Shown piece by piece: positions 27,485-37,912 of a stretch of DNA of 64,000 bases; the first letter of the stretch is position 1, and each line of letters opens with the position of its first letter. Source of the stretch: Natrinema saccharevitans (GTDB taxonomy: Archaea; Halobacteriota; Halobacteria; Halobacteriales; Natrialbaceae); NCBI RefSeq assembly GCF_001953745.1, contig NZ_LWLN01000001.1, positions 1,550,001 through 1,614,000 of the forward strand, given 5' to 3'. A program made the position numbers and the translations under genes. The notes beneath the pieces are model-generated. The model was given only the letters and a program-made list of their open reading frames with translations. It was not told the DNA's origin and searched no databases.

Positions 27485-28669
27485 TCAGAACGCCCGCTTG
27501 ATCTTCTCGAAGAAGCCTTCCTTGACCTCGATCTCGTCGCCGCCGGCCTCCGCGAACTCCTCGAGGGCCTCGCGCTGGTCCTCGTTTAAGCTCTCGGGGG
27601 TGACGACCTGCACCTTGACGTAGAGGTCGCCCTGCCCGCGGCCGCGCAGTCGGGGCATTCCCTTGCCCTCGAGGCGGAAGGTCTCGCCGCTCTGGGTCCC
27701 CTTGGGGATCTCGAACTCCGCGCCGCCCTCGAGGGTGGGGACCTCGACGGTGTCGCCGAACGTGGCCTGCGGGAACGAGATCGGCAGCCGGTAACGCAGG
27801 TCGTCGCCCTCGCGTTCGAACTCCTCGTGGTCGCGGATCGAGACGTCGATCAGCAGGTCGCCGCGGGGGCCGCCCTCGGGACTGGGTGCGCCCTCGCCTT
27901 CCATCCGCAGCGTCTGGCCCTCCTGAATGCCGGCCGGGACCTCGACGGTCAGCGTCGCCTCGGTGCGGACGTAGCCCTCGCCGCGACACTCGTCGCAGGT
28001 CTCGGAGTACAGCGTCCCCTCGCCCTCACAGCGGGGACAGGCCGTCGTCTGCTGGACCCTACCGAGCGGCGTCTGCTGAACCTGCGTCACCTGCCCGCGG
28101 CCCTGACACTCCGGACAGGTCTCGGCGTCGGCCTCCGGCGGGTGGCCCTCGCCCTCGCAGACGTCACACTCCTCGGGCCGCTCGAGCGAGAACTGCTTTT
28201 CCGCGCCCTCGTAGGCCTCTTCGAGGTCGATCTCGAGTTCGGTCCGCAGGTCGCGGCCCTTGCGGGGGCGACGGCGACCGCGGCCGCCGCCACCGCCGCC
28301 GAAGACCTGTTCGAAGAGGTCGCCGAGGCCGCCGCCACCGCCGCCCATGCCGCCCATACCGCCACCACCCATGCCGCCGCCGAACGGGCCGCCGCCCATG
28401 CCGCCCGCGCCGCCGGACTCGCTGGCGTCGAAGCCGTGTTTCTCGGCCTGCTCGTAGCGCTCGTGGCCCATCTGGTCGTAGGCCTCGCGCTTCTCCTCGT
28501 CGGTCAGGACCTGCTTTGCCTTCTGGATTTTCTTGAACTTCTCCTCGGCGTCGGGGTCGTCGCTGACGTCGGGGTGGTACTCGGTGGCCTTCGTCCGATA
28601 CGCCTGCTTGATCTCCTCGGTAGAGGCGTCGGGGCTCACGCCGAGTACGTCGTAGAAGTCCTCGCTCAT
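27485..28669 (-). CDS. dnaJ: Hsp40 co-chaperone DnaJ
   Basis: Stimulates DnaK ATPase and delivers unfolded proteins. 394 residues: J domain 1-70 with the HPD motif (EYHPDVSDD), Gly/Phe-rich linker to about 125, then four CxxCxGxG zinc repeats (CDVCEGEG, CPECQGRG, CPRCEGEG, CDECRGEG), and the C-terminal substrate-binding domains. The Gly/Met-rich linker (GGMGGGPFGGG) is normal. It lies 319 bases downstream of dnaK on the same strand, in the order grpE-dnaK-dnaJ; the gap suggests its own promoter. Confidence 0.97.
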   Translation of the reverse strand: MSEDFYDVLGVSPDASTEEIKQAYRTKATEYHPDVSDDPDAEEKFKKIQKAKQVLTDEEKREAYDQMGHERYEQAEKHGFDASESGGAGGMGGGPFGGGMGGGGMGGMGGGGGGLGDLFEQVFGGGGGGRGRRRPRKGRDLRTELEIDLEEAYEGAEKQFSLERPEECDVCEGEGHPPEADAETCPECQGRGQVTQVQQTPLGRVQQTTACPRCEGEGTLYSETCDECRGEGYVRTEATLTVEVPAGIQEGQTLRMEGEGAPSPEGGPRGDLLIDVSIRDHEEFEREGDDLRYRLPISFPQATFGDTVEVPTLEGGAEFEIPKGTQSGETFRLEGKGMPRLRGRGQGDLYVKVQVVTPESLNEDQREALEEFAEAGGDEIEVKEGFFEKIKRAF

Positions 28670-28988
28670 TCGTTGTGCAACCGATACTCGTCTGAGGCAC
28701 TTGAAACGACCGTTCCGAACTTTTTGCGCCTCGGGTCCCTCGCTATGCTCACGGCTTCGCCGTTCGCATCGTCGCGGTTCTCGCTCACTCCGTTCGCTCC
28801 GAACCGCGCACCGCTCGGAACCACTCGGCGCAAAAACTTCGATGAAAAAAGACCGCCTCCGCGGACTTCGTCCGCTTCGGCGGGGAACCGCTCGCTACGC
28901 TCGCGGATGCTCACCGTGGTACTACTTCATTTCACAGCAAAACCGCCACCATATATCGAAGCGGAGCCGAGTGGCGAGTTAGCGGTCG
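28670..28988. other. dnaK-dnaJ spacer with stacked hairpins
   Basis: No gene seen. It contains small inverted repeats with short loops: ACGGC-TTC-GCCGT at 28751-28763, GCGGACTTCGTCCGC at 28861-28875 within a larger CCGCC/GGCGG pair, and a longer GCGGTTC/GAACCGC pair at 28774-28780 with 28801-28807. Likely roles are dnaK transcript ending and dnaJ promoter/leader. These resemble the cluster at 3802-3953. Confidence 0.45.
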
Positions 28989-30968
<1,980 letters not shown>

Positions 30969-30994
30969 CGTGGAGGGGTATTGTGCGCACTTTG

Positions 30995-31001
30995 TTTTAA
31001 A
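30995..31001 (-). promoter_or_regulatory. TATA box of dnaK
   Basis: On the minus strand TTTAAAA lies about 30 bases before ATG 30968, with an AACCTT upstream element. No Shine-Dalgarno sequence precedes the ATG, so the transcript is probably leaderless or nearly so. Confidence 0.6.
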
Positions 31002-31197
31002 GGTTACTAGCCGGGCGCGAACACCGAATAAAAGCCCGAGACGGGGGCGTAGCGACTCGCTCACGCCAGTTGGGAGACAGTAAAAACGAGCGGGGAAGAT
31101 CGGTCGATCGGCCCCCGTGCCGGATCAGTGACTGGGTGTGAGACGGCCGATCGCGTCGTCGCCGCGGGCCGAAGCGACGACGAACCGAGAGCGCTGG

Positions 31198-32289
31198 TTA
31201 CTCCTCGTCGGTCGCGTCGCCGGCGACTTCGCCGCCGAGTTCGATCGCCTCTGCGTCGTCTTCGCCGTCCTCGGTCGTCCCGTCGTCTGACTCGGCCGGC
31301 CCCTCGTCGGTCCCGGACTCGTCGCCGTCGGCGTCGCCGTCCGAACCGGCGACCGTGTCGTCGCTCGAGGACTCGTCGTCGGCGGACTCCCCGTTCGAGA
31401 CCGTCACCTGCGCGTTCTGGATGACCTTGTCGCCCATCTCGTAGCCGGGCGTGTAGACGTCGGCGACCGTCCCCTCGGGCTGGTCGCTGTCGACCTGCAT
31501 CATGACCTCGTGGCGCTGGGGATCGGTCTCGGTACCGGGCTCGGGGTCGATCTCGGCGACGTTCTCGTCCTCGAGGACCCGGTCGAACTCCTTGAGCGTC
31601 ATCTCGACGCCCTCTTGCAGGCTCTCGACGTCGTCGCTGTCCTCCTCGAGGGCGCGTTTGAGGTTGTCCCGGACGGTGATGAGCCGCTCGACGAGATCCT
31701 CCGTGGCGCGGTCTTTGATCTGCTGTTGGCGCTTCTTGGCGCGTTTCTTGTAGTTCTGGAAGTCGGCCTGTTTGCGCTTGAGCCGGCTCTTCAAGTCCTC
31801 GACTTCCTCCTCGTACTCCGCGAGTCGCTCGTCCCGGGCCTCGAGTTCGTCCTGCAGTTCGCCGATGGTCTCGGCCTGGGACTCGATGCGTTCCTCGAGA
31901 TCCTCGAGTTCGTCGCGCTGGTGTTTGACGGTGCCGTTCAGGTTGCGGGCCTCCTCGACGATCGAGTTGACCTTCCGTGCGAGTTCGTCGTCGTACTCGG
32001 TAATCCGATCGAGGACGCGCTGGATGTCCTCGCTAGTTTCGGGTGCGCTGGTCTCGTCCGCCTCGGGAGTCGACTCGGCCTCGGCACCGTCCCCATCGGC
32101 GTCGGTCGGCGTCTGATCCGCATCGTCGGTTGCCGCGGGTTCCACGTCCGACTCCTCGTCGTCGGAAGCCGGCTCCGATTCCCCATCCGTCGAGACGTCG
32201 GGATCCGCCGCGGTCGTCTCGCCGTCGTCGGATTCCTCCTCGGACGGGACACCCTGGGCGAACCGCTCCGTGCCCTCGTCTTCGCTCAT
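31198..32289 (-). CDS. grpE: Nucleotide exchange factor GrpE, with long acidic extensions
   Basis: Releases ADP from DnaK. 363 residues, much longer than the usual 190-220. The family part is central: a long coiled coil (DDELARKVNSIVEEARNLN, then ELEDLEERIESQAETIGELQ), KRKQADFQNYKKRAKKRQQQ, and the beta domain (DRVLEDENVAEIDPEPG; VADVYTPGYEMGDKVIQN). An acidic, probably disordered 100-residue N-terminus and an acidic 70-residue C-terminus flank it, extreme even for a haloarchaeon. First gene of the grpE-dnaK-dnaJ set. Confidence 0.93.
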   Translation of the reverse strand: MSEDEGTERFAQGVPSEEESDDGETTAADPDVSTDGESEPASDDEESDVEPAATDDADQTPTDADGDGAEAESTPEADETSAPETSEDIQRVLDRITEYDDELARKVNSIVEEARNLNGTVKHQRDELEDLEERIESQAETIGELQDELEARDERLAEYEEEVEDLKSRLKRKQADFQNYKKRAKKRQQQIKDRATEDLVERLITVRDNLKRALEEDSDDVESLQEGVEMTLKEFDRVLEDENVAEIDPEPGTETDPQRHEVMMQVDSDQPEGTVADVYTPGYEMGDKVIQNAQVTVSNGESADDESSSDDTVAGSDGDADGDESGTDEGPAESDDGTTEDGEDDAEAIELGGEVAGDATDEE

Positions 32290-32385
32290 ATGGCTGTCAA
32301 CGAACAGCGGTAATAAAAGGGTTGAGGTACCCGTGTCGGTGCCGTCGAACCGACTCTGTCATCCGCGTCGTTTGCACCGCTCACC

Positions 32386-32829
32386 TCACTCGGTCCAGAA
32401 ACCGCGCTGTCGAGTTTCGATTTCCGTGAGGACCATCGCGAGGACGTCACGCCAGTCCGACGGGTGGGACGCGTCGGACCCCGGTGTCGGCGCGTCGGGG
32501 CCCGGGTGAACGTGGTCCCGTGCGTTGTGGTCCGACGGATGCCGGTCCCATCGGTGATCGAACGTCCTCCCCTCGTGATCCTCGTGATAGTGGAACGTGA
32601 AATCGCCGTTCTCGAACCAAACGATTTCCAGATGGGCGGCGCGGATCCGATTCGGATAGAACCCGGAATCGTATCGACCGACGATCCGACCCGGTGCGAA
32701 CTCGGGTTCCGCTTCGATCCGGTCGAACCGATCGTCAGTAGCGAGCCGGGCCGCGATACGGTCGAGGCGATCGAAGTCGACCGGTGCGCCGCTCTCGCCC
32801 TCGGGACCCTCGCCGCTCCGGTCGGTCAT
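32386..32829 (-). CDS. TumE-like (DUF6516) toxin of a toxin-antitoxin pair
   Basis: A 147-residue protein starting at ATG 32829. Its start overlaps the upstream gene's TGA by four bases (ATGA). The HYHEDHEGRTFDHRWDRHPS and DHNARDHVHPGPDAP segments, rich in His and Asp, match the TumE/DUF6516 pattern (RYDN..., PxHxH...), preceded by GRYDSGFYPNRIRAAHLEI. These proteins are reported or predicted RNA-targeting toxins. The antitoxin would be the winged-helix protein before it. The longer upstream frame is rejected because it runs through the partner gene. Confidence 0.72.
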   Translation of the reverse strand: MTDRSGEGPEGESGAPVDFDRLDRIAARLATDDRFDRIEAEPEFAPGRIVGRYDSGFYPNRIRAAHLEIVWFENGDFTFHYHEDHEGRTFDHRWDRHPSDHNARDHVHPGPDAPTPGSDASHPSDWRDVLAMVLTEIETRQRGFWTE

Positions 32830-33401
32830 ACGGCGGATCGTCCGTCGGCGGTATCGCCGGGAGCGGTCGCCAACGCACGTTCGAGCAGGGCGATCCGATC
32901 GCGGACCGTCTTCCACGCGGAAACGTCCTCCCACACGTCCTCCACGGACCGGTCCGTCGCCGACGCGTGGGCCGCGATCGAAACCTCGTTCGGATCGGCG
33001 GCGTCGAACGCCTCGCTGAACGCCTCGTCGCGATCCGTCTCCGCCTCGAGTGAGTCCACCAACTCGGCGGTATCGTACCGCTCCCGGAGACGCTGAACGC
33101 GACGCCAGATCAGGTACTCCCGATTTCGCTCGTACGTCGCCGGCGACTCGGTAACGCGCCTGACGATCCCGATGCGTTCGAACCACTCGAGATACTCCCT
33201 GGCCGCGTCCACGCCGTGGCCGGCGCGTTCCGCGACGTCACCGACCGTCGTCGGGGCGTCTAACTCGAGGGCCGCATCGAAGAAATCGTCGCGCGTGCGA
33301 TCGCCGCGAGCGACCGCTTCGGGGGGCGTCAGCGCGTCGAAATCCGGTCGCTCCTCGCGCTCGTCCGCGCTCGCTTTCAGTTCCGGATCCGGCTCTTTCA
33401 T
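32826..33401 (-). CDS. DUF7342-like winged-helix regulator, probable antitoxin
   Basis: A 191-residue protein from ATG 33401 (MKEPDPELKASADEREERP). A winged helix spans about 40-110: TRDDFFDAALELDAPTTVGD, then ERAGHGVDAAREYLEWFERI and GIVRRVTESPATYERNREYL. A C-terminal helical part (RDRIALLERALATAPGDT) follows. This matches the haloarchaeal DUF7342 family, ArsR-like in fold, often found beside small TumE-type genes. It likely represses its own operon from the TATA box at about 33425. Confidence 0.75.
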   Translation of the reverse strand: MKEPDPELKASADEREERPDFDALTPPEAVARGDRTRDDFFDAALELDAPTTVGDVAERAGHGVDAAREYLEWFERIGIVRRVTESPATYERNREYLIWRRVQRLRERYDTAELVDSLEAETDRDEAFSEAFDAADPNEVSIAAHASATDRSVEDVWEDVSAWKTVRDRIALLERALATAPGDTADGRSAV

Positions 33402-33420
33402 ACCCGTCCTAGCCCGCGAT

Positions 33421-33454
33421 ACGGAATAAATCCTTTCGTCATGGAAATATATCG
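33421..33454. promoter_or_regulatory. Back-to-back TATA boxes between the toxin-antitoxin pair and XPB
   Basis: On the minus strand GGATTTATTCC (about 33422-33432) lies roughly 25-30 bases before ATG 33401. On the plus strand GAAATATATCGC (about 33443-33454) lies roughly 30 bases before ATG 33481. The two divergent leaderless promoters are nearly adjacent, so their transcripts may compete. The plus box supports ATG 33481 over the later GTG 33508 for XPB. Confidence 0.5.
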
Positions 33455-33480
33455 CTTCCGCCCGGGACATCCGACCGTAT

Positions 33481-34947
33481 ATGTGCGTCTGCCCTCGATT
33501 GGAAGCCGTGACGCGGAGCCCCGACGGCGACTCCCCCGAAATCGAATGCCGGTACGAGGACGGGACGATCCGGATCGACGGCCTCGAGGCCGTGCCACTC
33601 TCGCCGTCGTCGCTCCGGGAGTCGGTTCCGGAACTCGAGGCCGATTCCCGGACCGGCGGCTGGCGCGTCCCCGCCTACCGATACGCCGAGTTGCGGGCGG
33701 CGCTGTGGCGGGCCGACGCTGCACTCGAGGACCGGGTCCTCGATCTCGAGTCCGTCGGGGACCTCGCGTCAGCCTACGAACTCCGGCCGTACCAGGAACG
33801 GGCGCTCGAGGCGTGGCTCGACACCGACCGATGGACCGACGCGCCCGGTCCCGAACCGGCCGCTCGAGCGCCCGCCGGCGTCCTCGAACTGCCGACCGGC
33901 AGCGGCAAGACCGTTATCGCGCTGCAGGCGATCGAGCGGCTCTCGGTCCCGACGCTGGTCGTCGTTCCGACGATCGACCTCGTAGAGCAGTGGGAGCGAG
34001 AGCTCGAGCGCGAGTTCGGCGGCCCCATCGGGCGCTTCGGCGGCGGCGAACAGCGGCTCGAGCCGATTACCGTCTCGACGTACGACTCGGCGTACCTGAA
34101 AGCCGATTCGGTGGGCGACCGGTTCGGGTTCGCCGTCTTCGACGAGGCTCACCACCTCGGCGGCGAGGGGTACCGCGAGATCGCGCGGCTGCTGGCCGCC
34201 CCCGCACGCGTGGGCCTGACCGCCACCTTCGAGCGGCCCGACGGCGCACACGAAGTCGTCGAAGGCCTCGTCGGGCCGCTCGTCCACCGGGTCGACGTGG
34301 ACGACCTCGCCGGCGACCACCTCGCGGCCTACGATCTCAAACGCCTCGAGGTGTCGCTCACTCCCGAGGAGCGGACGGAGTACGAGCGAGACCAGGAGGT
34401 CTTCACCGACTACCTCGCGAAGTCGAACATCGAAATGCGGAGCGGCGCGGACTACCAGGAACTCGTCAAGCGGTCGGGGTCGGATCCCGAGGCCCGCGAG
34501 GCGCTGCTCGCGCGCCAGCGCGCACGGGAGATCATGTTCGGCAGCGAGGCCAAACTCGAGGCGCTTTCGGGGATCCTCGACGACCACCGCGACGACCGGG
34601 TCATCGTCTTCACGGCCCACAACGACCTGGCGTACGACGTCAGCGAGCGGTTCCTCACCCCGACGATCACCCACCGGACCGGGACAGCGGAGCGCCGCGG
34701 GATCTTGGAGCGGTTCCGCGAGGGCACCTACAGCCGGATCGCGACCTCGAACGTCCTCGACGAGGGCGTCGACGTTCCCGACGCCAACGTCGCGGTCGTC
34801 CTCTCCGGCAGCGGCAGCGAGCGGGAGTTCGTCCAGCGGCTCGGGCGGATCCTCCGCCCGACGGCCGACGGCGGCCGGGCGATCCTCTACGAGGTCGTCG
34901 CCGCCGACACCGGCGAGGAACGGATCGCCGCTCGGCGGCGAGAGTGA
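33481..34947 (+). CDS. rad25: XPB/Rad25-type DNA helicase
   Basis: Superfamily 2 helicase of the XPB family, acting in nucleotide-excision-type repair or transcription. 488 residues. The damage-recognition-like N-terminus comes first, then Q-motif YELRPYQERALEAWL, Walker A LPTGSGKT near residue 140, motif II FDEAHHLG near 220, and in the C-terminal RecA lobe VIVFTAHNDLAYDV and VQRLGRILRPTADG. ATG 33481 fits the upstream TATA box; GTG 33508 is an alternative. It precedes bax1 with dacZ inserted between on the other strand. Confidence 0.9.
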   Translation: MCVCPRLEAVTRSPDGDSPEIECRYEDGTIRIDGLEAVPLSPSSLRESVPELEADSRTGGWRVPAYRYAELRAALWRADAALEDRVLDLESVGDLASAYELRPYQERALEAWLDTDRWTDAPGPEPAARAPAGVLELPTGSGKTVIALQAIERLSVPTLVVVPTIDLVEQWERELEREFGGPIGRFGGGEQRLEPITVSTYDSAYLKADSVGDRFGFAVFDEAHHLGGEGYREIARLLAAPARVGLTATFERPDGAHEVVEGLVGPLVHRVDVDDLAGDHLAAYDLKRLEVSLTPEERTEYERDQEVFTDYLAKSNIEMRSGADYQELVKRSGSDPEAREALLARQRAREIMFGSEAKLEALSGILDDHRDDRVIVFTAHNDLAYDVSERFLTPTITHRTGTAERRGILERFREGTYSRIATSNVLDEGVDVPDANVAVVLSGSGSEREFVQRLGRILRPTADGGRAILYEVVAADTGEERIAARRRE

Positions 34948-35064
34948 CGCGGCGAAGAGCGGCCCGCGTCGAGCGACCGCATCCGGCCGGCCGTTCCGGG
35001 CCACGTCGGCCCCGTAGTGGCGCTCGAGGCGGTATCGCGTCGCTCGGTCCGCGGTGGGGCCCCA

Positions 35065-35646
35065 TCAATCGCTCGTCTCCGGGTTCCACTCCCCGCCGAG
35101 GTCTCCCCGCCCGGTCGTCTCGAACGAGCCGTCCTCGAAGCGCGTCACGCGCCCGGTCTCTTCGCTCAACGTCAGCGTCGACACCACGGTCGGCCGCCGC
35201 GAGGTGTCCAGCGCGCTCATGTGGCGCGACCCCATCCAGTCCTCGTAGCCGGGATCGTCCGGGTCCCCCGCCCCGCACTCGAGTTCGTCGGGTGAGAGGT
35301 CGGTAAACCGGACCAGCTGTTCCTGAACGACGCCGTCTGCGCTGACGACGACGGCCCCGTCGCGGGTCCTCGCGACCTCCCGGGCCGTCTCGTAGAAGGC
35401 GTCGAGGTCGAGACGGACGTCGCGACAGCGGTCCGTCGGCCACGTGTTGTCGCCCATCGGGTGTGCGAAGTCCGCGATCGACGGGCCGACGACGACGGCG
35501 ACGTACATCCCGGGGCCCCTGACGTACTGTTCGTCCCAGCGATCGAAGTCGATGCTGATCGACTCGAGCGCGTGTAACAGACGGTCGATCAGTTCTCGAA
35601 CCCCGTCGTGGGTTCCGTACGGGATTCGAAGCGACGAATCGTCCAT
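35065..35646 (-). CDS. dacZ: Diadenylate cyclase DacZ (c-di-AMP synthase)
   Basis: Joins two ATP to make cyclic di-AMP, an essential second messenger in Haloferax. 193 residues, close to the usual archaeal DacZ length. The DisA_N signatures are RTRDGAVVVSADGVV near residue 95 (DGA motif) and GSRHMSALDTS near 140 (the RHxxA-type motif; His and Arg kept). ARDGAxxxxx glycine-rich strands and TLSEETGRVTRFEDG complete the domain. It is convergent with rad25 and sits between it and bax1 on the opposite strand. Confidence 0.86.
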   Translation of the reverse strand: MDDSSLRIPYGTHDGVRELIDRLLHALESISIDFDRWDEQYVRGPGMYVAVVVGPSIADFAHPMGDNTWPTDRCRDVRLDLDAFYETAREVARTRDGAVVVSADGVVQEQLVRFTDLSPDELECGAGDPDDPGYEDWMGSRHMSALDTSRRPTVVSTLTLSEETGRVTRFEDGSFETTGRGDLGGEWNPETSD

Positions 35647-35762
35647 ATCGGACGATGGAATCAGGGGACCGTAATCCCGGTGGCCGAACCGCCGGCCGGC
35701 GAGGGTGATGGCCGCTGCCTCGTCCGGGCCACTTTTGTCGACGCCGCGCCGACATCTGACGA

Positions 35763-37334
35763 ATGCTGACGAAGGACCTGTTGCGCGTCTCGCGGGCCGG
35801 CGGCGGCTACCACCCGCAGTTCGCCGGCCGCGACCGGCGCCCGCTCGCGGCCCGGGTCATCGGCACCTATCAGGGCCACGTCGGCGAACCCCGCGGCGAA
35901 CTCGAGGACGCGCTGACTACCCTGGAGAGCGAGGCCGACGACTTCAAACTCGTCCGCGGGCTCTCGGCGCTGCTCGAGCGCGAGGCAGCGTTCGAGACCG
36001 ACGCGGCGATCGATCCCGAGCGGGCCCGCCGGGCCGCCTTCGAAGCCGCCGAGGCTGTCGGCGTCGTCACCGAGGACGAGCGCGCGATGGCGCTGATCCG
36101 GGCGGGCGAGTCGCTCGGCGTCTCGGCCGACGCCCTCGAGACGGCGCTGTACGCCGACCTCGAGGAGCGACGGGTCCTGACCGCGGTCGACTCGCGCTGG
36201 GAGCCGGACGAACTGCTCGCCCAGTACAACCTGTCGCTGGCCCAGACGGCGCTGTTCGACGCGACCGAGGTCCGACTCCGCTCGAGCGATCCGAAGGCCC
36301 TGATCTCGGCGATCAAGCGCCTGCGACTGCTGTACGAGATCCGGCGGCTCGAGGGCGAGTCCGCGCCGAGCGGGGACGCTACGGGAGGCGATCTCGCGGG
36401 CGGGGACGGGATCGCCGAACGGGAGGTCGTCGTGACCGGCCCGACCCGTCTCTTCCGGGCGACGCGACGGTACGGCACCCGTTTCGCGCGACTGTTACGG
36501 ACCGTGGCGTCGGCCGAGCGGTGGTCGCTCGAGGCGACGATCGACGACCGCGGGACCGAACGGACGCTCTCGCTCTCCCACGACGACCCCGTTCGGGTGC
36601 CCGACGCCAAACCGGTCGCGGACGTCTCGTTCGACAGCGGCGTCGAGGCCGACTTCGCCGCCCGATTTACGAACCTCGATCTCGACTGGGACCTCGTCCG
36701 CGAGCCCGAGCCGCTCGCCACGGGGACGCGGGTGATGATCCCCGACTTCGCGTTCGACTACGCCTACGGCGACTTCCGGCTCTACTTCGAGATCATGGGC
36801 TTTTGGACCCCCGAGTACGTCGAGAAGAAACTCGCGCAACTGGCCGACCTCGAGGACGTGGACATGCTCGTGGCCGTCGACGAGTCGCTGGGCGTCGGCG
36901 AGGAGATCGCGGCCCGCGACCACCGGGCGATCCCCTACTCGGGAACGGTGCGGGTCAAAGACGTCGCCGGCGTCCTCCGGGAGTACGAGCGCCAGCTGGT
37001 CGCCGAGAGCGCGGCCGCCCTGCCCGACGAACTTCGACCCGACGAGGACGCGATCGCGCTCGAGCGGCTGGCCGAGCGCCACGGCGTCAGCGCGGACGCA
37101 CTGGCTGACGTCGCCGTCCCCGACCACGAACGAGTCGGCCGGACGCTCGTCCGACCGGCCGTCCTCGAGTCGCTGGCCGACGAGATCGAGGCTGGGATGG
37201 CCCTCGAGGACGCCGAGGCGGTCCTCGAGGAGTATGGGATCGCCGACGCGAGCGCCGTCCTCTCGCGGCTGGGGTATCGCGTCGAGTGGGACGGGCTGGC
37301 CGGCGGGACGCTCGTGGAACGGGACCCGAAGTGA
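35763..37334 (+). CDS. bax1: DUF790/Bax1-like nuclease, partner of XPB
   Basis: DUF790 protein of 523 residues; in Sulfolobus and Thermoplasma this family is Bax1, a nuclease that binds XPB. The opening MLTKDLLRVSRAGGGYHPQF fits the family. A RecB-like nuclease core is visible near 330-370: IPDFAFDYAYGDFRLYFEIM and GFWTPEYVEKKLAQL (PD..., ExK-like pattern). The N-terminal half is helical. It begins 116 bases after dacZ's start and shares direction with rad25, so the helicase-nuclease pair spans 33.5-37.3 kb. Confidence 0.82.
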   Translation: MLTKDLLRVSRAGGGYHPQFAGRDRRPLAARVIGTYQGHVGEPRGELEDALTTLESEADDFKLVRGLSALLEREAAFETDAAIDPERARRAAFEAAEAVGVVTEDERAMALIRAGESLGVSADALETALYADLEERRVLTAVDSRWEPDELLAQYNLSLAQTALFDATEVRLRSSDPKALISAIKRLRLLYEIRRLEGESAPSGDATGGDLAGGDGIAEREVVVTGPTRLFRATRRYGTRFARLLRTVASAERWSLEATIDDRGTERTLSLSHDDPVRVPDAKPVADVSFDSGVEADFAARFTNLDLDWDLVREPEPLATGTRVMIPDFAFDYAYGDFRLYFEIMGFWTPEYVEKKLAQLADLEDVDMLVAVDESLGVGEEIAARDHRAIPYSGTVRVKDVAGVLREYERQLVAESAAALPDELRPDEDAIALERLAERHGVSADALADVAVPDHERVGRTLVRPAVLESLADEIEAGMALEDAEAVLEEYGIADASAVLSRLGYRVEWDGLAGGTLVERDPK

Positions 37335-37390
37335 CGCCACGACCCGGCCGCCGGGCCGAACGCGCGGTCCCCAACGTGCTTTGTACGCAG

Positions 37391-37397
37391 GTTTAAG
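37391..37397 (+). promoter_or_regulatory. TATA-like box of the response regulator
   Basis: GTTTAAG lies about 28 bases before the GTG at 37422, the distance of a leaderless start; it favours this GTG over later codons. Confidence 0.45.
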
Positions 37398-37421
37398 CGT
37401 CCGAAGTCCAAGGGATAGACA

Positions 37422-37874
37422 GTGACCCGCTCCCCCTCCACCGACCTCGTCTCTATCTTGCTCGTCGAGGACAACCCCGGCGACGTTCGCCTCATCGAGG
37501 AGGCGTTCAAATCGGCGGAGTTCGAAACGACGTTCCATACCGTCACCGACGGCAGCGCCGCCCTCGAGTTACTCCACGAACGAGCGGCGAGCGAAGACGG
37601 TCCCGAACTGGACCTGATGTTGCTCGATCTGAACCTGCCCAGGACCGACGGGTTCGAGGTCCTCGAGACGGTCAAGAACGACCCGAAACTGACGTCGCTG
37701 CCGGTACTGGTCCTGACGAGCTCCGAGGCGACCGAAGACATCGTCCGGAGCTACGAACTGTGTGCGAACGCCTACCTTACGAAACCGACCGATCCCGACG
37801 AGTTCGCCGACATCGGCCGCGCGGTCGAGGCGTTCTGGATCGAGGAGGCGACGCTGCCGCCGGTGCCCTCGTAA
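37422..37874 (+). CDS. Single-domain response regulator (CheY/Rcp1 type)
   Basis: Phosphoacceptor receiver protein of 150 residues, with no output domain. Motifs: ILLVEDNPGDVRLIEEAF (acidic pair), DLMLLDLNLPRTDGFEVL with the phosphorylated Asp near residue 65, VLVLTSSEATEDI (Thr/Ser switch) and AYLTKPTDPDEF with the invariant Lys. The GDVRLI phrasing is typical of Rcp1-like partners of bacteriophytochrome or light/redox histidine kinases, common in haloarchaea. No kinase gene is adjacent. GTG start. Confidence 0.9.
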   Translation: MTRSPSTDLVSILLVEDNPGDVRLIEEAFKSAEFETTFHTVTDGSAALELLHERAASEDGPELDLMLLDLNLPRTDGFEVLETVKNDPKLTSLPVLVLTSSEATEDIVRSYELCANAYLTKPTDPDEFADIGRAVEAFWIEEATLPPVPS

Positions 37875-37912
37875 GGACGGCGAGCGGCGAACGATATCGG
37901 TGGTCGAGACCG

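Noticed and set aside
28087-28457. Gly/Pro/Ala-rich frames near 28.3 kb as repeats
   Set aside because: They come from the normal Gly/Phe/Met-rich linker of dnaJ and its complement.
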